Part shown: positions 43,528 to 52,120 of the stretch, in pieces
Layout of the letters: each line of letters begins with the position of its first letter
Numbering within the stretch: the stretch's first letter is position 1
Assembly (NCBI RefSeq): GCF_020866905.1
Contig: NZ_JAIVCC010000017.1
Span: 254,966-318,965, forward strand
DNA from: Salinimicrobium sediminilitoris
GTDB lineage: Bacteria; Bacteroidota; Bacteroidia; Flavobacteriales; Flavobacteriaceae
Length of the DNA stretch: 64,000 nt
Direction of reading: 5' to 3'
Program-made: the position numbers and the translations under genes
The notes under the pieces: generated by a model
Database searches by the model: none
Told to the model about the DNA's origin: nothing
What the model saw: only the letters and a program-made list of their open reading frames with translations

Positions 43528-44274
43528 TTATTTCTGTTTAAACTTTTTCTTTATCCTTTCTTTTTTATCACGTTTTGTAAAAAAGCTTTGATTGAAATGC
43601 CACATTTGATCAAAAACTTCCGATGAAGGCCGCCCTGTTTGCTTTGCATATTCATCTGCCATGATCTCGTAAATCGCTCTTTCCCTGGTTAAACGTTTAA
43701 AATTCTGCATTCTTTCAGTGAAACTTAAACTTTTAAAATTCATCCTGTTAAGGTCAACCAGGTAAAATTTAAAAACATTTTCATTGATTTGGATTAAGGT
43801 ATTTCCGGGGGAATGATCTAAGAATTCTATTTCTTTTTCATGTAGCTGAAAGGTAAATCGGGTAAAAGCCCGCAGGATTTCTTCATGGCCTTTCTTTTCC
43901 AAATTCAAATCTCTGAAAGTAAGATCATAATCGAGTTGCTCACTTACATAAAAACTTTTTAGAAAGGCCACGGAAGTCACTTCTTCAGCATAAGCAACGG
44001 GTGCCGGGGTGTTGATTCCTCTCTTTAAAAGTTCCTGAGCATAATTAAAAGATCTTTCCGCTTTTGATTTTCTGAAGAAACGATATGCAATTTTATTTAC
44101 AGCATTGGGAATTTTAAAAGCCTTGATGTTAAGTTTTTTTTCTTTGAGCGATACTACCTTTACAACATTTCTTTTGCCCGGGCCGATTTTACGTCCCTCG
44201 TTTTCAAAATTGTCAAGAGTCTGAAAAATTTCCTCTTTATAAGAAGAATATGCTTCATCTATGATTACTTTCAT
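43528..44274 (-). CDS. Lipopolysaccharide kinase-like protein (Kdo kinase/InaA/WaaP family)
   Basis: 248 residues from ATG 44274; a TTG-type extension to 44298 overlaps the promoter. Protein-kinase-like fold: 'IKAFKIPNAVNKIAYRFFRKSKAERSFNYAQELLKRG' (ATP lysine region), a catalytic loop 'FLDHSPGNTLIQ' (D-x4-N) and 'FYLVDLNRMNF' (metal aspartate). Family members phosphorylate Kdo or heptose of the LPS core. It faces the other glycan genes on the minus strand, so expression is separate but the pathway is shared. Confidence 0.88.
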   Translation of the reverse strand: MKVIIDEAYSSYKEEIFQTLDNFENEGRKIGPGKRNVVKVVSLKEKKLNIKAFKIPNAVNKIAYRFFRKSKAERSFNYAQELLKRGINTPAPVAYAEEVTSVAFLKSFYVSEQLDYDLTFRDLNLEKKGHEEILRAFTRFTFQLHEKEIEFLDHSPGNTLIQINENVFKFYLVDLNRMNFKSLSFTERMQNFKRLTRERAIYEIMADEYAKQTGRPSSEVFDQMWHFNQSFFTKRDKKERIKKKFKQK

Positions 44275-44295
44275 ATTATTTCCCGAACTTTTCAG

Positions 44296-44303
44296 CAAAG
44301 TTA
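44296..44303 (-). promoter_or_regulatory. TAnnTTTG -7 box for the LPS kinase gene
   Basis: TAACTTTG on the minus strand, 21 bases upstream of ATG 44274. Confidence 0.6.
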
Positions 44304-44514
44304 GCTTTTTGAGTTTGCATTAACTTTAAACTTCAGAAAATATAGACTTCTTTCTACTACAATAAAATTTGAGGGTAATTATTTTTCGGTATATCCCTAC
44401 AATAAATATATCCACTCCCTAAACAAACATTAGAGAATCACAGGTGCATAACAGGCAAAAATAGCAAACTAAAACCCTGTTTTTGCATTCATCTCTACTT
44501 GATCAGATTTATTT

Positions 44515-44522
44515 TACCTTCG
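44515..44522 (+). promoter_or_regulatory. Candidate -7 box for the GT4 gene
   Basis: TACCTTCG, one base off TAnnTTTG, 40 bases before ATG 44563. The divergent spacer 44304-44514 holds nothing else recognised. Confidence 0.4.
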
Positions 44523-44562
44523 CAGTTATAGCCATTGAAAAGGCGGGTACAGAAAAAGTTTT

Positions 44563-45678
44563 ATGAGAATCCTTCATTTATCGGCAGTAAGAAATTGGGG
44601 CGGCGGTGAAAAACATATTGAAAACCTGTGCCTGGAGATGGCTAAAAATCATCCCGAAGTATTCAATATTATTCTGTGCAGGAAAGGAAGCCTTTTTGAG
44701 CAGAGTCTTATAAAGCAAAATCTCAAGCATTATACCTCTCCTGTCTTTACAAATTTTGACTTTAGATATGCGCTGAAAATAATTTCTGTCTGCAAGAAAG
44801 AAAATATTGACCTTATTCATATTCACGACCCCAAAGCTCTTGCATTGGCTGTGGCTATAGATAAATTCAAAGACCTCCCTCCTTTTATCTTCAGTAAAAA
44901 AACCTCTTTTCCAATCCGTTCCCGACGGCAAACCTTGTACAAGTACAATTATCCGAAAATTAAAAAGATCCTTTGTGTTTCCGAAGCAACCAGAGAGATA
45001 AGTTTAGCTGCCCTTGACCACCATGAACGTCTGGAAGTAATTTATCACGGGACCAGTTTGAAAAACAAGGACACAAAACCCCCTTTTTTGATAGCGAACA
45101 AGTACAATCTTCCCGATGATGCAGTTATAATTGGAAACATTGCAAATCATATTGAGGCAAAAAACCTGGAAACTCTTGTTCAAACTGCCAACTACCTGGT
45201 CAACCAAAAGAAGCAGAAAAACTTATATTTTTTCCAGGTGGGTAACTTCAGTCAGGAAACCAAAACCCTTAAAAACTTGGTTCGGGAACTGGGATTGGAA
45301 AATCATATTTTCTTTACAGGATACATTCCTGAAGCTTCAGCATTTATCCCGCAGTTTGACATGATGCTGCTCACTTCAGAAAGTGAAGGAATTCCGCAGG
45401 TGATCTATGAATCTTTTTACTATAATGTCCCGGTAGTGAGCACAAATGTTGGAGGAATACCTGAAGTCATAGAAAATAATGTTAATGGTCTTTTGAATGA
45501 TCCCTACGATCATAAAGGGTTAGGTGAAAACCTGTTGTTTTTGATTGAAAATCCACAGGTAATCCCGAACTTTGCAAAAATTTCCAGGGAAAAACTGTTT
45601 AAGCACTTTACCAGCCGCATCATGGCAGGAAAAACTCTGGAAGCTTATAAAAATACTTTAAATGGTAGACTACACTGA
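44563..45678 (+). CDS. Glycosyltransferase family 4 (GT-B fold)
   Basis: 371 residues. The N-terminal domain has 'LHLSAVRNWGGGEKHIENLCLEMA' and the C-terminal donor domain has 'SFSQETKTLKNLVRELGLENHIFFTGYIPEASAFIPQFDMMLLTSESEGIPQVIYESFYYNVPVVSTNVGGIPEVIE'. The ESEGIPxVxxE signature is the GT4 EX7E motif. It adds a sugar from a nucleotide donor to an LPS or lipid-linked acceptor; which sugar is unknown. The stop overlaps the Sua5 gene by 17 bp. Confidence 0.92.
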   Translation: MRILHLSAVRNWGGGEKHIENLCLEMAKNHPEVFNIILCRKGSLFEQSLIKQNLKHYTSPVFTNFDFRYALKIISVCKKENIDLIHIHDPKALALAVAIDKFKDLPPFIFSKKTSFPIRSRRQTLYKYNYPKIKKILCVSEATREISLAALDHHERLEVIYHGTSLKNKDTKPPFLIANKYNLPDDAVIIGNIANHIEAKNLETLVQTANYLVNQKKQKNLYFFQVGNFSQETKTLKNLVRELGLENHIFFTGYIPEASAFIPQFDMMLLTSESEGIPQVIYESFYYNVPVVSTNVGGIPEVIENNVNGLLNDPYDHKGLGENLLFLIENPQVIPNFAKISREKLFKHFTSRIMAGKTLEAYKNTLNGRLH

Positions 45679-46231
45679 AGAACTCAACAATGCCTTAGCC
45701 GTCCTTAAGAGAGGTGGAATCATTTTATATCCTACAGACACAGTTTGGGGGATAGGCTGTGATGCCACAAATGCAGACGCAATAGACAAAATTTTCGCCC
45801 TGAAGAAAAGAAGCGAGGAAAAAGCGTTGATTTGCCTGGTTTCAGATTTTAAAATGCTCAACCAGTTCGTGGAGGAAGTTCCTGAAGTAGCTTATGATAT
45901 TCTGAAGTATGCGGCTAAACCCACAACAATTATCTACGACAAACCGATTAGAGTTGCCGAAAATCTTGTTGGCAAGGATAACACCCTCGGGATAAGAGTA
46001 ACCAAAGATGAATTTTGTCAAAAACTGATAAAAAAATTAAAAAGACCATTGGTTTCTACTTCGGCAAACCTTAGCCGGGATCCTACCCCTGAAGTATTTG
46101 GACAGATCAACGCAGAAATTTTAAAAGGTGTGGACTATGTGGTAAATTTGCAACAGTCTATTAAAACCCCAAAACCTTCGGCAATAATCAAGCTTGGCAA
46201 CGACGGAAAAGTGCAGGTGATTCGGAAATAA
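45662..46231 (+). CDS. L-threonylcarbamoyladenylate synthase (Sua5/YciO/YrdC family)
   Basis: 189 residues, the short YrdC-only form. 'GGIILYPTDTVWGIGCDATNADAIDKIFALKKRSEEKALICLVSD' is the family signature with the KxR...S/T nucleotide-binding pocket, and 'RPLVSTSANLSRDPTPEVFGQI' is the second block. It makes threonylcarbamoyl-AMP for the t6A37 modification of tRNAs. Overlaps the glycosyltransferase gene by 17 bp. Confidence 0.93.
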   Translation: MVDYTEELNNALAVLKRGGIILYPTDTVWGIGCDATNADAIDKIFALKKRSEEKALICLVSDFKMLNQFVEEVPEVAYDILKYAAKPTTIIYDKPIRVAENLVGKDNTLGIRVTKDEFCQKLIKKLKRPLVSTSANLSRDPTPEVFGQINAEILKGVDYVVNLQQSIKTPKPSAIIKLGNDGKVQVIRK

Positions 46232-46243
46232 AATAGTAAAAAG

Positions 46244-46702
46244 GCCACGAATACACAAATAATTAGTAGCTCTCACTCGGATGTGTAAAACTGAATCGTA
46301 AAATATATGGCCAATATTTTATATAAAGATGAAAGTTATGCTCTTGTAGGTGCGCTGTTCGAAGTATACAACAATCTCGGGAGTGGTTTTTCGGAAATAG
46401 TATACAAGGATGCTTTGGAGTATGAACTTAAAAACAGGAAAATTCAATTTACACGAGAAAAAGAATTTTCCGTTTCCTATAAAGATATCATTCTCCCACA
46501 TAAGTTCTATGCAGATTTTGTGGTGGACGAAAAAATAATATTAGAGATTAAAGCGGTGGAAAATTCGCATGATAAATTTTTTGCTCAGTGTATTAACTAC
46601 CTGAAAGCTTCAAATTGCCGATTAGCAATTTTAGCCAATTTTCACAAGGATTTACTCGACCATCGCAGGATACTATTATAAATTTATTCGTGTATTCGTG
46701 GC
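46244..46702. mobile_element. Unit with 19-bp inverted repeats enclosing the GxxExxY ORF
   Basis: GCCACGAATACACAAATAA (46244-46262) and TTATTCGTGTATTCGTGGC (46684-46702) are reverse complements at 18 of 19 positions. The 459-bp interval holds only the GxxExxY gene. The right repeat covers the upstream GTG of the cca frame (46698). No transposase. Confidence 0.62.
46307..46681 (+). CDS. GxxExxY protein
   Basis: 124 residues. '[37 protein letters not shown]' carries the naming motif GxxExxY (G-S-G-F-S-E-I-V-Y), followed by '[18 protein letters not shown]', a PD-(D/E)xK-like nuclease core (D-x-n-E-x-K). The family is widespread as solitary ORFs in Bacteroidota and is distantly related to Holliday-junction-resolvase/endonuclease folds; activity is not established. 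It is bounded by inverted repeats (46244-46702). Confidence 0.92.
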   Translation: MANILYKDESYALVGALFEVYNNLGSGFSEIVYKDALEYELKNRKIQFTREKEFSVSYKDIILPHKFYADFVVDEKIILEIKAVENSHDKFFAQCINYLKASNCRLAILANFHKDLLDHRRILL

Positions 46703-46721
46703 AAAAAAGAAAACAAGCAAC

Positions 46722-48137
46722 GTGAACAACTATAAACAGGCACTAACCAACAACATCTTTAAAGTAATTTCTCTGGCAGCAAAAGAACTGGAGCTTGAGA
46801 GCTATGTGATTGGCGGATTTGTAAGAGATTACATTCTGCAACGGGGAGAGCACAAGGATATAGATATAGTTACAGTTGGCAGTGGGATTGAACTTGCCCA
46901 AAAGGTCTCTTCACTGCTCCCGCATAAACCAAAGGTCCAGGTTTTTAAAAATTATGGGACGGCTATGCTTCGGGCTTATGATATGGAGATAGAATTTGTT
47001 GGTGCCCGTAAGGAAAGTTACAGTGAGGAAAGTAGAAATCCAGATGTGGAGCAAGGTACTCTTGAAGATGACCAGAATCGAAGGGATTTTACAATAAATG
47101 CTCTTGCCTTAAGCCTTAACGAAGAAACTTATGGAAGTCTCCTTGACCCGTTCAACGGATTGCAGGACCTCAATGCCGGCGTTATTCGCACTCCGCTGGA
47201 TCCCGACATCACCTATTCTGATGATCCTTTGAGAATGCTGAGAGCTGTGCGATTTGCTTCTCAACTACAATTCAGGATTGAGAATGATTCCCTGCAGGCT
47301 ATAATTCGCAACAGGAGCCGACTGAAAATAATTTCCCGTGAAAGAATAGTAGAGGAAATAAACAAGATCTTATTATCGAAGAAACCTTCAGTAGGTTTTA
47401 GTCATCTTCATAAAACAGGCCTTTTAAGATTGATCCTGCCAGAGCTTACAGCGTTGGAAGGTATAGATGAAATTGAAGGTCAGCGGCACAAAGATAATTT
47501 TTGGCACACGCTGGAGGTGGTAGATAATATATCAGAAAATACAGACGACCTTTGGTTGCGTTGGGCTGCATTACTACACGATATAGGAAAAGCTCCCACA
47601 AAGAAATTTGATGAAAAACTGGGATGGACATTTCATGGTCATGAGTTTGTGGGCTCTAAAATGGTTTACAAGCTTTTCAAACGACTAAGGATGCCATTGA
47701 ATGAAAAGATGAAGTTCGTGCAGAAGATGGTATATATGAGTTCAAGACCTATAGTTCTTTCACAGGATGTGACAGATTCGGCCGTTCGCAGACTTATATT
47801 CGATGCAGGAGAAGACATTGAAGATCTCATGACACTGTGCGAAGCCGATATAACTACCAAAAATCCCCGTAGGTACCGCAAATATCACAACAACTTTAAA
47901 GTCGTTAGACAAAAGATAAAAGAAGTTGAGGAACGGGACCACGTTCGTAACTTTCAACCCCCGGTGTCGGGAGAAGAGATCATGGAAACTTTTGATCTTA
48001 AACCTTCCCGGGAAATTGGAATAATAAAAGATGCCATCAAAGAAGCTATTTTAGAGGGGGTAATCCCAAATGAATATGATGCTGCCAAAGAATATATGCT
48101 TCAAAAAGGCAAAGAAATAGGTTTATCACCCAATTAG
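46722..48137 (+). CDS. cca: CCA tRNA nucleotidyltransferase (poly(A) polymerase family)
   Basis: 471 residues from GTG 46722, which gives the family-like start (V/M)[15 protein letters not shown]. The frame also opens at GTG 46698, but that codon lies inside the inverted repeat. Motifs: '[26 protein letters not shown]' (G-G and DxD), '[13 protein letters not shown]', '[14 protein letters not shown]', then an HD domain '[20 protein letters not shown]'. It adds or repairs the 3' CCA of tRNAs; the HD domain may have phosphatase activity. Confidence 0.93.
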   Translation: MNNYKQALTNNIFKVISLAAKELELESYVIGGFVRDYILQRGEHKDIDIVTVGSGIELAQKVSSLLPHKPKVQVFKNYGTAMLRAYDMEIEFVGARKESYSEESRNPDVEQGTLEDDQNRRDFTINALALSLNEETYGSLLDPFNGLQDLNAGVIRTPLDPDITYSDDPLRMLRAVRFASQLQFRIENDSLQAIIRNRSRLKIISRERIVEEINKILLSKKPSVGFSHLHKTGLLRLILPELTALEGIDEIEGQRHKDNFWHTLEVVDNISENTDDLWLRWAALLHDIGKAPTKKFDEKLGWTFHGHEFVGSKMVYKLFKRLRMPLNEKMKFVQKMVYMSSRPIVLSQDVTDSAVRRLIFDAGEDIEDLMTLCEADITTKNPRRYRKYHNNFKVVRQKIKEVEERDHVRNFQPPVSGEEIMETFDLKPSREIGIIKDAIKEAILEGVIPNEYDAAKEYMLQKGKEIGLSPN

Positions 48138-48165
48138 TTTATGCTATACTTTCACATGTACCCCT

Positions 48166-49179
48166 ATGAAAGACAATAAAAAGGTAGTTTACTGGCTGTT
48201 TACCGGCTGTTTCTTGATTTTTGTAATGGTAGTAGTTGGAGGCATCACCCGCCTTACCAACTCCGGACTTTCCATTTCGGATTACAAATTGATCACCGGC
48301 ACTATCCCTCCACTTACAGAGGAGCAATGGGTCGCCGAATTTGAATTCTATAAGCAATTCCCCGAATATCAAAAACTGCATTACCACTTTACCCTTGAAG
48401 ATTTTAAGGGCATCTACTTCTGGGAATGGTTGCACAGGCTCATTGGCCGTCTTATTGGCCTCGTTTTTATTATCCCATTTCTTTATTTTCTCTTCACAAA
48501 ACAGCTTACAAAGCCTACAATCTACAAATCCTTAGTGCTACTCTTTTTGGGAGGTTTCCAGGGATTCCTGGGTTGGTATATGGTTAAGAGTGGTCTGGTT
48601 GATATGCCGGCCGTTAGCCATTACAGGTTGGCTGCCCATTTGACCACTGCCTTTGTCACTTTTGCATACTGCTTCTGGGTGGCTATGGACTTAATCTATC
48701 CAAAGAAAAAAAACATAAACAAGAGCTTCAGGAATCTCATATGGGTGGGAATGATCATCCTGCTGCTTCAAATTATATGGGGAGCTTTCGTGGCAGGTTT
48801 GGATGCAGGCTGGATCCATAACTTCTGGCCCTGGATGACCGGCGGGGAATGGGTACATGAAACAGTTTATATAGAACAGAATCCTCTCTGGAGGAATTTC
48901 ATTGAAGGAAAAAGCGGCGTGCAGTTCGTACACCGTTACCTGGCATATGTTGTGGTTGCAATAATCCTTTATATCTGGTACAGATCGCGAAACCTGCAAC
49001 TCACCCTTCCGCAGCAAAGAGGAGTGCAATGGCTTGTGGGACTGGTCTTTCTACAGTTCCTTCTCGGCGTGCTCACGCTCATTTATGCTGTGCCATTATG
49101 GCTTGGAGTCGCGCACCAGGTAGGAGCTTTTTTCCTGCTCACTGCGATGACTTTTACCCTGCATAGATTTAGTCGTTAG
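48166..49179 (+). CDS. ctaA: Heme A synthase (COX15/CtaA family)
   Basis: 337 residues with eight membrane helices. The four conserved histidines fall in helix contexts such as 'FWEWLHRLIGRLIGL', 'VSHYRLAAHLTTAFVTFAYCFW', 'VQFVHRYLAYVVVAI' and 'LGVAHQVGAFFLLTAMTF'. It oxidises heme O to heme A for cytochrome c oxidase, so the organism respires oxygen with an aa3-type oxidase. Stands alone in this window. Confidence 0.94.
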   Translation: MKDNKKVVYWLFTGCFLIFVMVVVGGITRLTNSGLSISDYKLITGTIPPLTEEQWVAEFEFYKQFPEYQKLHYHFTLEDFKGIYFWEWLHRLIGRLIGLVFIIPFLYFLFTKQLTKPTIYKSLVLLFLGGFQGFLGWYMVKSGLVDMPAVSHYRLAAHLTTAFVTFAYCFWVAMDLIYPKKKNINKSFRNLIWVGMIILLLQIIWGAFVAGLDAGWIHNFWPWMTGGEWVHETVYIEQNPLWRNFIEGKSGVQFVHRYLAYVVVAIILYIWYRSRNLQLTLPQQRGVQWLVGLVFLQFLLGVLTLIYAVPLWLGVAHQVGAFFLLTAMTFTLHRFSR

Positions 49180-49202
49180 CTGAAATTTCTCATCTAAAAA
49201 TG

Positions 49203-49210
49203 TATCTTTG
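49203..49210 (+). promoter_or_regulatory. TAnnTTTG -7 box for the pRiA4b-like gene
   Basis: TATCTTTG, 20 bases before ATG 49231. Confidence 0.6.
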
Positions 49211-49230
49211 CAATCCAATTTTTTTGACTT

Positions 49231-49740
49231 ATGCTGTATAGATTTAGAATTATCCTTGATGCCGAAGAAGATGTGTTCCGTGACATAGAAATAATGTCTA
49301 AAAACACCTTAGAAGATTTACATAATACCATTTTGCAATCCTTTGGATTTGATGGCACCGAGATGGCTTCTTTCTACATAAGTGATGACGAATGGAACCA
49401 GGGGGAAGAAATTTCCCAGTTCGATGTTACCGAAGGCACAGGCTCAGTAAGGTTAATGAACGAAACAACCCTTGACAGCGTGGTTTCTGAAGCACAAACC
49501 AAGCTTATTTACGTTTACGATTTCTTTAGCATGTGGACTTTCCTTGTGGAACTGGCAGAGATCGCAGAACCCGATCCTCAAATGGATTACCCAAACCTAT
49601 TGTTTGTCCATGGGCAGTTACCTACCGCCGCTCCAGAGAAAGAATTCCAAGCCGAAGAAGACGATCTTGGTCTTGACTATGATGATGATTTTGATGTAGA
49701 CGATTACGACGATCTTTCTTTCGACGAGAATTGGAACTAG
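49231..49740 (+). CDS. Plasmid pRiA4b ORF-3 family / IS1096 TnpR-like protein
   Basis: 169 residues. 'MLYRFRIILDAEEDVFRDIEIMSKNTLEDLHNTILQSFGFDGTEMASFYIS' is the N-terminal domain of the pRiA4b ORF-3 family, and 'KLIYVYDFFSMWTFLVELAEI' is its second block (usually YxYDFGDxWxHxI). The last ~40 residues are almost entirely Asp/Glu/Tyr (e.g. DDLGLDYDDDFDVDDYDD), probably disordered. The family occurs on mobile DNA in some bacteria, but this is a normal chromosomal gene of Flavobacteriia with unknown role. Confidence 0.85.
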   Translation: MLYRFRIILDAEEDVFRDIEIMSKNTLEDLHNTILQSFGFDGTEMASFYISDDEWNQGEEISQFDVTEGTGSVRLMNETTLDSVVSEAQTKLIYVYDFFSMWTFLVELAEIAEPDPQMDYPNLLFVHGQLPTAAPEKEFQAEEDDLGLDYDDDFDVDDYDDLSFDENWN

Positions 49741-49800
49741 CTTAAATTTTTCTATTTTTCCGCCTTTATTAATCCGGTAACTTAACCGCACCTTTTCAAT

Positions 49801-50859
49801 ATGATCAATTTATATAACGCTCACATTGACTCTCTTTCTATTCATAGAGTTGGCAACAAAAGCCGGAATGAGAACATTTTCCTTTCCGCCCAACCCTTTC
49901 ATCTGAATGACGAGATCACTCCCCTTGTAAAAGAGTATTTTCTGAAGCCGTTTCGTGATAAAGAGGAAAATTACTTTCAGTTTTCTAATGACGTGGATGT
50001 GGAATTCAACCCATTGTTTGAGATAGCCGGAAAGATATTTGACAACCCGCAGGCAATCCATGAACAGTCAAAAAAGATCACGACCCTGCTATTTGAACAG
50101 TCGGCCCACCCGCACATCAAAAGCGGAGAGGTGTATGTTGTATTTTTTGACAACATGATGCTCGACAATGAAAAAACTACCGCTATCGGGATTTTTAAAT
50201 CTGAATTAAAGCATGATTTCCTTCAGTTCCAGGAAAAGGAGAGCATTCTGGAAATGATCATTCAGCAAGGGATCAACCTGAACAAGCTGGATAAAGGAGC
50301 TCTTATCTTCAACAAAAACCGCGAAGAAGGTTTTAAAATCCTTTCGGTCGATTCCAACAGGTATGACACCAAATACTGGCTGGAGAATTTCCTCGGAGTT
50401 GACGTGATGGCCGATGATAATTTTCACACCAAAAAATATTTGAAATTCTGTCAGAACTTCGCCAAAGACGTAGTACTTCCTGCGGAAGATAAAAAGGAGG
50501 AAGTAATGTTCATGAACCGAAGTGTGGATTATTTCGCAAAGAATGACGACTTCGAGGAAACTGCATTCCTGAATTCAGTTATTGACAATCCTGCGCTTTT
50601 ACCCGAGTTTCAGAATTACAAAACTGAAAAAGCACCAAAATACAAGATCGAGGATCTTACCAGTTTTCCTATTTCAAACACGGCGGTAACTTCTGCCCGT
50701 AAGTCGATCAAGAACGTCATCAACCTCGACACGAACATCCAGATCAAAATGGACTTCATCAATCCCGAGTCGGCCGAAAAGTTCGTGGAAAAAGGCTGGG
50801 ACGAAGAAAGGCAGATGTATTACTATCTGGTTTACTTTAATAAGGAACAGAAAAGTTAG
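49801..50859 (+). CDS. Nucleoid-associated protein (NdpA/YejK family)
   Basis: 352 residues. It matches the NdpA family over most of its length: 'HIDSLSIHRVGNKSRNENIFLS', 'VYVVFFDNMMLDNEKTTAIGIFKSE', 'GFKILSVDSNRYDTKYWLENFLGV' and the C-terminal 'IQIKMDFINPESAEKFVEKGWDEERQMYYYLVYFN'. YejK homologues co-purify with the nucleoid and bind DNA. The function here is inferred from the family. Closed by the long terminator at 50890-50938. Confidence 0.88.
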   Translation: MINLYNAHIDSLSIHRVGNKSRNENIFLSAQPFHLNDEITPLVKEYFLKPFRDKEENYFQFSNDVDVEFNPLFEIAGKIFDNPQAIHEQSKKITTLLFEQSAHPHIKSGEVYVVFFDNMMLDNEKTTAIGIFKSELKHDFLQFQEKESILEMIIQQGINLNKLDKGALIFNKNREEGFKILSVDSNRYDTKYWLENFLGVDVMADDNFHTKKYLKFCQNFAKDVVLPAEDKKEEVMFMNRSVDYFAKNDDFEETAFLNSVIDNPALLPEFQNYKTEKAPKYKIEDLTSFPISNTAVTSARKSIKNVINLDTNIQIKMDFINPESAEKFVEKGWDEERQMYYYLVYFNKEQKS

Positions 50860-50889
50860 GAGAAGAACCAAGAGCCAAGAGCCAAGAAT

Positions 50890-50938
50890 AAAAAAGGAAG
50901 GGTCTCAAAAATGTCATTTTTGAGACCCTTCCTTTTTT
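50890..50938. terminator. 22-bp perfect-stem bidirectional terminator
   Basis: 50890-50911 pairs perfectly with 50917-50938 across a five-base TGTCA loop. The stem contains GGAAGGGTCTC / GAGACCCTTCC and A/T runs at the base, between two convergent genes. Confidence 0.95.
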
Positions 50939-50968
50939 ATTATTCCTTAATCATTAAGCCTTAATCAT

Positions 50969-52030
50969 TTAAATAAGTCTTTTCATATTCACATCTTCAT
51001 AATTCCTTTTCACGAAATCAAGGGCTGTTCTTATGATCTGTCCCATGGAGCGTGCCCTTTTGAATTTCATATCGCTGGAGAAATCATAAAGCTCTTTGCG
51101 AAGTTGTTTAACATTGGACTCATTTGAGATCTGGTCGTTAAGGATGCAGCGCATTAATTCCTTGTAGCGGGATTGAGCGTTGATGATCCTTTTTGCCAGC
51201 AGGGAGCGTTCTTCCCTCCTATATTGCTCTATAGAGGATTCCTGCAGCTTCTCCTGCACCAGTTGTACCATCTTCAAATTCTCTTTAAAGAATTGGGGCC
51301 TGTACACCTTTAAACTACCCTCAAAACATTGCTGATCAAAATCGATGGCCCTTATTTGATACTCCACGTGATCAAAATCGTGGGTGGGAATGATCACGTA
51401 GTTGTAGGATCTCATATCTCCCAAAAGCCGGATCGTACACCTTTCATTGAATTTTACGAATTGTTTCGCAATTTGTGTTTTCGCCCGGTCATCACACATT
51501 GGCAGTTCATCCTCAATAAAAACATCACCCGGGATCCCGGCAATATGCTCCTCAATTAAGGTATCCCGGTAGACCAAAAAGTTGATCCTGTGCGGGGAAA
51601 GTATGTGTTCAAATTCAAGCCCGTAGATACGAGATGCATCTGCTTTTTTAACGTAGAAATAGGTGAAACTGTCGTTGAGAATATTTCGGATCTTTACGCG
51701 AAAAGGTTTTGAATTTCCGAAGGTGCAATAGTCAATTGCATCGACGTTAAGAAACTCCAGCGAATCGTCACTCCCATCGGAATGCAGGATGGTGTAAACC
51801 TGCTTCAGGCTGTTGTCGATCTCATCTCTTTCATAATCGGGATAATAACATCGCACCCAAAAGGTATCTTCATCATGTTGATCATAAACTACAATCGAAC
51901 CCGAAAACCTCAACAGATCATCGTAAAAAACGGGAATTTTGGTGTTGCGATTATATTTTGCGAGGTATTTATGGAACCGGTCATTTACCGGAAAGGATGG
52001 TTTTTTCTTTGACATTAATTTTTCCTGCAT
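50969..52030 (-). CDS. Conserved protein of unknown function with kinase-like catalytic loop
   Basis: 353 residues from ATG 52030 (an alternative ATG is at 52015; upstream codons to 52081 have only a TTG). I do not recognise a named family. The central part reads 'KKADASRIYGLEFEHILSPHRINFLVYRDTLIEEHI', then 'CTIRLLGDMRSYNYVIIPTHDFDHVEYQIRAIDFDQ'. The GD-x4-N (G204, D205, N210) followed by IDFD (229-232) has the spacing of the catalytic loop and metal site of APH/HipA-type kinases. The C-terminal third is helical and basic. Small-molecule or protein kinase is one possibility; a dead kinase or unrelated fold is another. Confidence 0.72.
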   Translation of the reverse strand: MQEKLMSKKKPSFPVNDRFHKYLAKYNRNTKIPVFYDDLLRFSGSIVVYDQHDEDTFWVRCYYPDYERDEIDNSLKQVYTILHSDGSDDSLEFLNVDAIDYCTFGNSKPFRVKIRNILNDSFTYFYVKKADASRIYGLEFEHILSPHRINFLVYRDTLIEEHIAGIPGDVFIEDELPMCDDRAKTQIAKQFVKFNERCTIRLLGDMRSYNYVIIPTHDFDHVEYQIRAIDFDQQCFEGSLKVYRPQFFKENLKMVQLVQEKLQESSIEQYRREERSLLAKRIINAQSRYKELMRCILNDQISNESNVKQLRKELYDFSSDMKFKRARSMGQIIRTALDFVKRNYEDVNMKRLI

Positions 52031-52120
52031 ACCCTGAATTTCCTCAAAAATAAGACTTCTTTTTATTTCGGCCTGTAACAAAACGTTAACTTAGGCGTCA
52101 AATGTTAAAACCGGTTTATT

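Noticed and set aside
44304..44514. Possible small RNA between the divergent LPS kinase and GT4 genes
   Set aside because: No promoter-terminator pair or stable hairpin could be recognised by eye.
46307..46681. Restriction endonuclease of a restriction-modification system
   Set aside because: No methyltransferase or specificity gene is nearby; the nuclease-like core alone does not support this.
49231..49740. Insertion sequence, suggested by the IS1096 TnpR-like family name
   Set aside because: There is no transposase and there are no terminal repeats; the gene is a stable single-copy type with its own promoter.
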